Assembly: GCA_028702395.1 (NCBI GenBank)
Contig: JAQVOV010000058.1
Span: 1-9,035 of the forward strand
Length of the DNA: 9,035 bases
Direction of reading: 5' to 3'
DNA from: Candidatus Omnitrophota bacterium
Lineage (GTDB): Bacteria; Omnitrophota; Gorgyraeia; JABMRN01
In this document: positions 6,972-9,035 of the stretch, one piece after another
Numbering within the stretch: the first letter of the stretch is position 1
Layout: every line of letters starts with the position of its first letter
Position numbers and translations under genes: made by a program
Notes under the pieces: model-generated
What the model saw: only the letters and a program-made list of their open reading frames with translations
Database searches by the model: none
Told to the model about the DNA's origin: nothing

Positions 6972-7304
6972 TTGTTCTCCTTTTTCTATTTTAGTTTTCT
7001 GTTATCCGTTATCTGTCTGTGTATCAGAATATCTTAATATCGTCTTTACAAAACTTCTTTTTGGCTCATCCCCTACTCATAACACATTACAGATAACACA
7101 AACTAAGGTATTATCCGTTTATTTTCTATTGCTCACTGATTTCTCAAAAGATCTATCATAAGTTCTCTCATCATCTTAAAAAAGAAAATTCTGGGATCCA
7201 TTTTCTACCCCTATGATAAGCAAAACATACTTACATTATTTATTATTTTTGTTTTTTAGGCAGTATATGTACATTTATTTCTATTTTTTGGTAAAAAAAG
7301 AAAT
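6972..7304. other. Spacer between the lipoprotein gene and panD
   Basis: This 333-base stretch has no convincing gene. It holds a doubtful 22-codon ORF (7133-7201) and a weak 7-base repeat at 6994-7028 (units GTTTTCT, GTTATCC, GTTATCT, GTCTGTG, TATCAGA). Directly after the lipoprotein stop there is an AT-only hairpin (7277-7304: ATTTCT pairing with AGAAAT, six T pairing with six A, loop GGT, one bulged A). No riboswitch and no good promoter was recognised in front of panD. Confidence 0.5.
7133..7201 (-). CDS. Possible 22-residue small ORF
   Basis: An ATG at 7201 with GGGG six to seven bases upstream opens 22 codons ending in TGA at 7133. The peptide begins MDPRIFFFKMMRELMIDLLR and could fold as one short amphipathic helix with aromatic and methionine-rich faces. 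Nothing recognisable is known to me. It lies alone between the BamE-like lipoprotein gene and panD. Chance is a serious alternative at this length. Confidence 0.25.
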   Translation of the reverse strand: MDPRIFFFKMMRELMIDLLRNQ

Positions 7305-7661
7305 TTATTGTTCATTTTCAACCGTTTCAAGCTTTACATCTGATATCTTTGTAAGATTTTTCCCATCAAAATATAAATACAAATTTTTGTCTATAAAAGT
7401 ACCGCCAACAGGGATCAGATCGCTTCTTCTGTTATATTGCCATACTTCTCTATTTCCCATATCCTTAACATCCTCAAAATATACCTGAGTTGGATCTCCC
7501 CATATGTAGGAAACCTCTTCCTTTGTCATGCCAATTCTGACCTTTTTTGTCCCTAGAGGATTATCCACTATCTTTTTCGGAGTGGGAACCATTTCTTCTT
7601 CAATAAAACATCCGCATAAGAGCACAGGAAACAACAAACATAGTACTATAATAATCTTCAA
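7305..7661 (-). CDS. BamE/SmpA-like (SmpA/OmlA domain) lipoprotein
   Basis: The product has 118 residues and starts with TTG (GGGGG a few bases upstream). A hydrophobic leader (3-15) ends in LLCGC with the likely lipidated cysteine at 18. The mature part holds the hallmark VRIGMTKEEVSYIWGDPTQV (41-60), followed by EVWQYN (72-77) and two strands ending in LYLYFDGKNLTKI. This matches the small alpha-beta domain of BamE, OmlA and BLIP-like proteins. BamE itself belongs to the outer-membrane protein assembly complex. Many lipoproteins with this domain have other or unknown roles, so membership of the BAM complex is only a possibility. It follows the PilZ gene by 12 bases, so the two share a transcript and probably the promoter at 8094-8067. 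Confidence 0.82.
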   Translation of the reverse strand: MKIIIVLCLLFPVLLCGCFIEEEMVPTPKKIVDNPLGTKKVRIGMTKEEVSYIWGDPTQVYFEDVKDMGNREVWQYNRRSDLIPVGGTFIDKNLYLYFDGKNLTKISDVKLETVENEQ

Positions 7662-7673
7662 ATTATCCCCCTT

Positions 7674-8033
7674 TTATAGAACTTTTTTTCCATATAACAG
7701 ATCACAAAGAACTTTTAAAAAAGTATTCTTATTGTCTTCTTCAATAGTAACGAACTTTGCTCCTATATCAAAATATTTTTTTTCCTGCTCGTTCTCTTCT
7801 TTTTGCCATATACTTTTACACTGTATATGGACAGGATTTTTAGCCTCAGGCAGCTGCAGAGATATCTCAAAGTCAGCATTTTCGCCAATAGGTGTATCTG
7901 TATTAAACCTAATGCCTATAGGTGAAAAGTTCTTAACTCGCGGACAAATAACATCTTTGTCTGTTATGATTTTCGCGTTCACTGAAGATTCAAACCTAAG
8001 ATATTTCCTTCGATCTCCATTTTCAATTGACAT
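7674..8033 (-). CDS. PilZ domain protein, probable c-di-GMP binder
   Basis: The product has 119 residues, almost entirely one PilZ domain. Both parts of the c-di-GMP site are present: RKYLR at 9-13 (the RxxxR motif) and NFSPIG at 35-40 ([D/N]xSxxG). A beta-rich middle and a C-terminal helix (about 100-116) follow. As a single-domain protein it would act as a cytoplasmic sensor that changes partner behaviour, for example motility, secretion or surface polysaccharide; the partner is not visible. ATG 8033 has AAAGGGGGG just upstream. It is the first gene after a strong promoter, and the next gene is an envelope lipoprotein. No diguanylate cyclase or EAL gene is in the window. Confidence 0.9.
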   Translation of the reverse strand: MSIENGDRRKYLRFESSVNAKIITDKDVICPRVKNFSPIGIRFNTDTPIGENADFEISLQLPEAKNPVHIQCKSIWQKEENEQEKKYFDIGAKFVTIEEDNKNTFLKVLCDLLYGKKVL

Positions 8034-8066
8034 AAGCCCCCCTTTCCCCTAGTTGGAATATCGTAT

Positions 8067-8094
8067 AATATAGCATAAATATATGTAATGTCAA
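8067..8094 (-). promoter_or_regulatory. Sigma70-type promoter for the PilZ-lipoprotein unit
   Basis: On the minus strand there is a perfect -35 box TTGACA (8094-8089), a 16-base spacer and a -10 box TATATT (8072-8067) with an extended -10 TG one base upstream. A second -10 reading, TATTAT, would have an 18-base spacer. Transcription would begin near 8060, leaving a leader of roughly 26 bases before ATG 8033. The box quality is by far the best in the window. The heptamer array begins 21 bases upstream of the -35 box. Confidence 0.75.
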
Positions 8095-8114
8095 GTATAT
8101 AGCGTTATTATAAA

Positions 8115-8268
8115 GTTAGAAGTTAGAAGTTTGAAGTTAGAAGTTAGATGTTAGATGTTAGATGTTAGATGTTAGATGTTAGATGTTAGATGTTGGATGT
8201 TGGATGTTGGATGTTGGATGTTGGATGTTGGATGTTGGATGTTAGATGTCAGAGATCAGAGGTCAGAA
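8115..8268. repeat. Array of 22 tandem 7-base units
   Basis: The period is exactly seven bases throughout. Read on the plus strand: GTTAGAA twice, GTTTGAA, GTTAGAA, then seven GTTAGAT, seven GTTGGAT, one GTTAGAT, and the diverged GTCAGAG, ATCAGAG and GTCAGAA. The two homogeneous blocks of seven point to recent expansion by slippage or unequal exchange; the edges are more diverged. A period of seven shifts the reading frame, so the array is not coding. Confidence 0.95.
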
Positions 8269-8386
8269 AAATTAAGAGGCAATTTAAAATCCAACAGTTG
8301 AATACTTGCGGATTTTGATTTTTCAAAAATAGCCTAAAAGTCATATTAACCTTCTGACTTCTTATCTCTGACATCTGACTTCTACC
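8234..8386. repeat. Inverted repeat with heptamer arms
   Basis: The last units of the large array (8234-8268) pair with the pyrimidine-rich units at 8352-8386 (TTCTGAC, TTCTTAT, CTCTGAC, ATCTGAC, TTCTACC). GTCAGAA (8262-8268) pairs exactly with 8352-8358, and GTCAGAG (8248-8254) with 8366-8372; the unit between has one mismatch and one G-T pair. The outer units pair with G-T pairs and two mismatches. The 83-base interior repeats the symmetry: AGGC (8277-8280) with GCCT (8332-8335), and AAAATCC (8286-8292) with GGATTTT (8310-8316). Confidence 0.8.
8286..8316 (-). terminator. Weak stem-loop, possible end of the nuclease transcript
   Basis: On the minus strand AAAATCC and GGATTTT form a perfect 7-bp stem around a 17-base loop, with the T-rich end running into TTTTAAATT. 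The loop is long and the stem short, so termination efficiency would be low at best. The position between the nuclease stop and the PilZ promoter suits a terminator. It may instead be just the inner part of the repeat element. Confidence 0.25.
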
Positions 8387-8463
8387 TTAGATAAACTCTA
8401 TTCTGGACGTTCCACTAGCTTGTTGTGCAAAGCTCGAAGCTCGATTCAGAACCTTTTCCTTTA

Positions 8464-8505
8464 CGATTTGCGCTTTGCGATAAGCAATTTGCGATATGCG
8501 CTTTG
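8464..8505. repeat. Six-unit heptamer array abutting the nuclease stop codon
   Basis: Units on the plus strand are CGATTTG, CGCTTTG, CGATAAG, CAATTTG, CGATATG and CGCTTTG, an exact 7-base period with a different unit from the 8115-8268 array. The array ends at the base next to the nuclease stop codon. Two further 7-base units, GCTCGAA and GCTCGAT, lie at 8432-8445, beside the core TTCAGAAC. Confidence 0.8.
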
Positions 8506-9009
8506 CTAAGGCTTTACAGCCCACATCCCTTTTTTCTGATCTTGGGCAGTTTTCTGCAATCTTTGGAACAGGTCTCTATATTTTATATTTGGTTGAAATT
8601 CAAAAACCTTTGCAAAACCGTCTTCAACCAATTTTGCATTAACAAATATATCATCCACAAAAACATAGGCAAGTAATCTGCCATATTTATCCCTTTTTTC
8701 GATATCAAATTCCAATCTTACTTTTTTATTTAAAACAAGATTTTTATTATAAGTTGTTGCCTCTTTTGAAAAAAACTGAGCTCCTTTTTTTGAATGCTCC
8801 GTTTCTGGCGTATCAATACCGATATATCTTACTTTCTGGTTGTTTGATAAAAGAACAGTATCCCCATCATATACAAATTTAACATAACTAATAACAGTAT
8901 CAGCATACTGTGTTTGAGATGCTGTTTTAGGAGCAGTTTGAGAAAAAGCACTAGCTATAAAAAACATGGAAATAAAAACAAAATAAACTCTTGTTTTTTT
9001 TATAATCAT
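8506..9009 (-). CDS. Secreted thermonuclease (SNase family)
   Basis: The product has 167 residues. A signal peptide (basic KKTR, hydrophobic 8-20, likely cut after AFS at 21-23) leads to a single staphylococcal-nuclease domain at about 38-165. The active-site set is complete: YDGDT (47-51) with the calcium ligand D50, R61, D66 and E69 in RYIGIDTPE, and R111 in RDKYGRLLAYV. These correspond to D21, R35, D40, E43 and R87 of the staphylococcal enzyme. A Ca2+-dependent nuclease acting on DNA and RNA outside the cytoplasmic membrane is expected, for nutrient scavenging or clearing extracellular DNA. ATG 9009 has only a poor ribosome site, and the promoter must lie upstream of the window. Its stop is directly followed by a heptamer array. 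Confidence 0.92.
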   Translation of the reverse strand: MIIKKTRVYFVFISMFFIASAFSQTAPKTASQTQYADTVISYVKFVYDGDTVLLSNNQKVRYIGIDTPETEHSKKGAQFFSKEATTYNKNLVLNKKVRLEFDIEKRDKYGRLLAYVFVDDIFVNAKLVEDGFAKVFEFQPNIKYRDLFQRLQKTAQDQKKGMWAVKP

Positions 9010-9035
9010 TATTAACCAACCATGTTTTGCGATAA

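Larger units (their letters stand above)
8034..8505. other. Gene-free region of repeats between the nuclease and PilZ genes
   Basis: About 470 bases without a coding region. From high to low: a six-unit heptamer array abutting the nuclease stop (8464-8505), the cores TTCAGAAC (8445-8452) and GGACGTTCCA (8405-8414), the pyrimidine-rich arm of an inverted repeat (8352-8386), a spacer with its own small hairpin, the 22-unit heptamer array (8115-8268) and the PilZ promoter (8067-8094). Confidence 0.8.

Noticed and set aside
7277..7304. AT-only hairpin directly after the lipoprotein stop as a terminator.
   Set aside because: The stem has no G-C core and is broken by a bulge, and no T-run follows on the transcribed strand, so it is mentioned only as part of the spacer.
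8115..8268. The regular repeats might be a CRISPR array.
   Set aside because: The units are seven bases long and contiguous, with no spacers between them, and no cas gene is nearby.
9012..9035. Seven codons and a stop (TAA at 9014-9012) that could be the end of an upstream gene.
   Set aside because: The stretch is too short to show any coding signal, and another frame is also open to the edge.

Overview
The window is AT-rich and compact, and every convincing gene lies on the minus strand. It reads like the chromosome of a low-GC, two-membrane (diderm) bacterium. The signs of an outer membrane are a BamE/SmpA-like lipoprotein, a second small lipoprotein, a membrane-anchored M23 peptidase and a PilZ protein. 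There are no phage, plasmid or transposase genes and no rRNA or tRNA. The gene mix plus many short intergenic repeats would suit an uncultivated lineage such as Omnitrophota or Elusimicrobiota, but that placement is a guess.

Layout in transcription order (high to low coordinates). (1) 9009-8506 encodes a secreted thermonuclease. (2) 8505-8034 has no gene; it is packed with seven-base tandem repeats, a large inverted repeat and, at its low end, a good sigma70-type promoter. (3) 8033-7305 is a two-gene unit, a PilZ protein followed by a BamE-like lipoprotein. (4) 7304-6972 is a spacer with only a doubtful 22-codon ORF and a weak repeat. (5) 6971-2445 is a tight cluster: panD, def, yqeY, corA and two CNNM/CorC-type membrane proteins. 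Gaps are 35 bases or less, corA overlaps the first CNNM gene by 10 bases, and the two CNNM genes abut. It combines beta-alanine supply, N-terminal deformylation and divalent-cation (probably Mg2+) handling. (6) 2444-2256 is a composite repeat with a perfect 16-bp-stem palindrome. (7) 2255-1097 holds a membrane protein with a TrkA-C domain, overlapped by an M23 peptidase gene. (8) 1096-939 is another repeat-bearing spacer. (9) 938-801 encodes a 45-residue lipoprotein. (10) 757-1 is a PflX-like radical SAM protein cut off by the window edge.

The genes belong to known families. The unexplained signal is between them: at least five intergenic sites carry tandem arrays with a strict 7-base period but different unit sequences. 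Three of these sites also share a short core (TTCAGRAC or GGACGTTCCA). Two are organised as inverted repeats with purine-rich units on one side and pyrimidine-rich units on the other. This looks like one dispersed family of intergenic elements whose arrays expand by copying neighbouring units.
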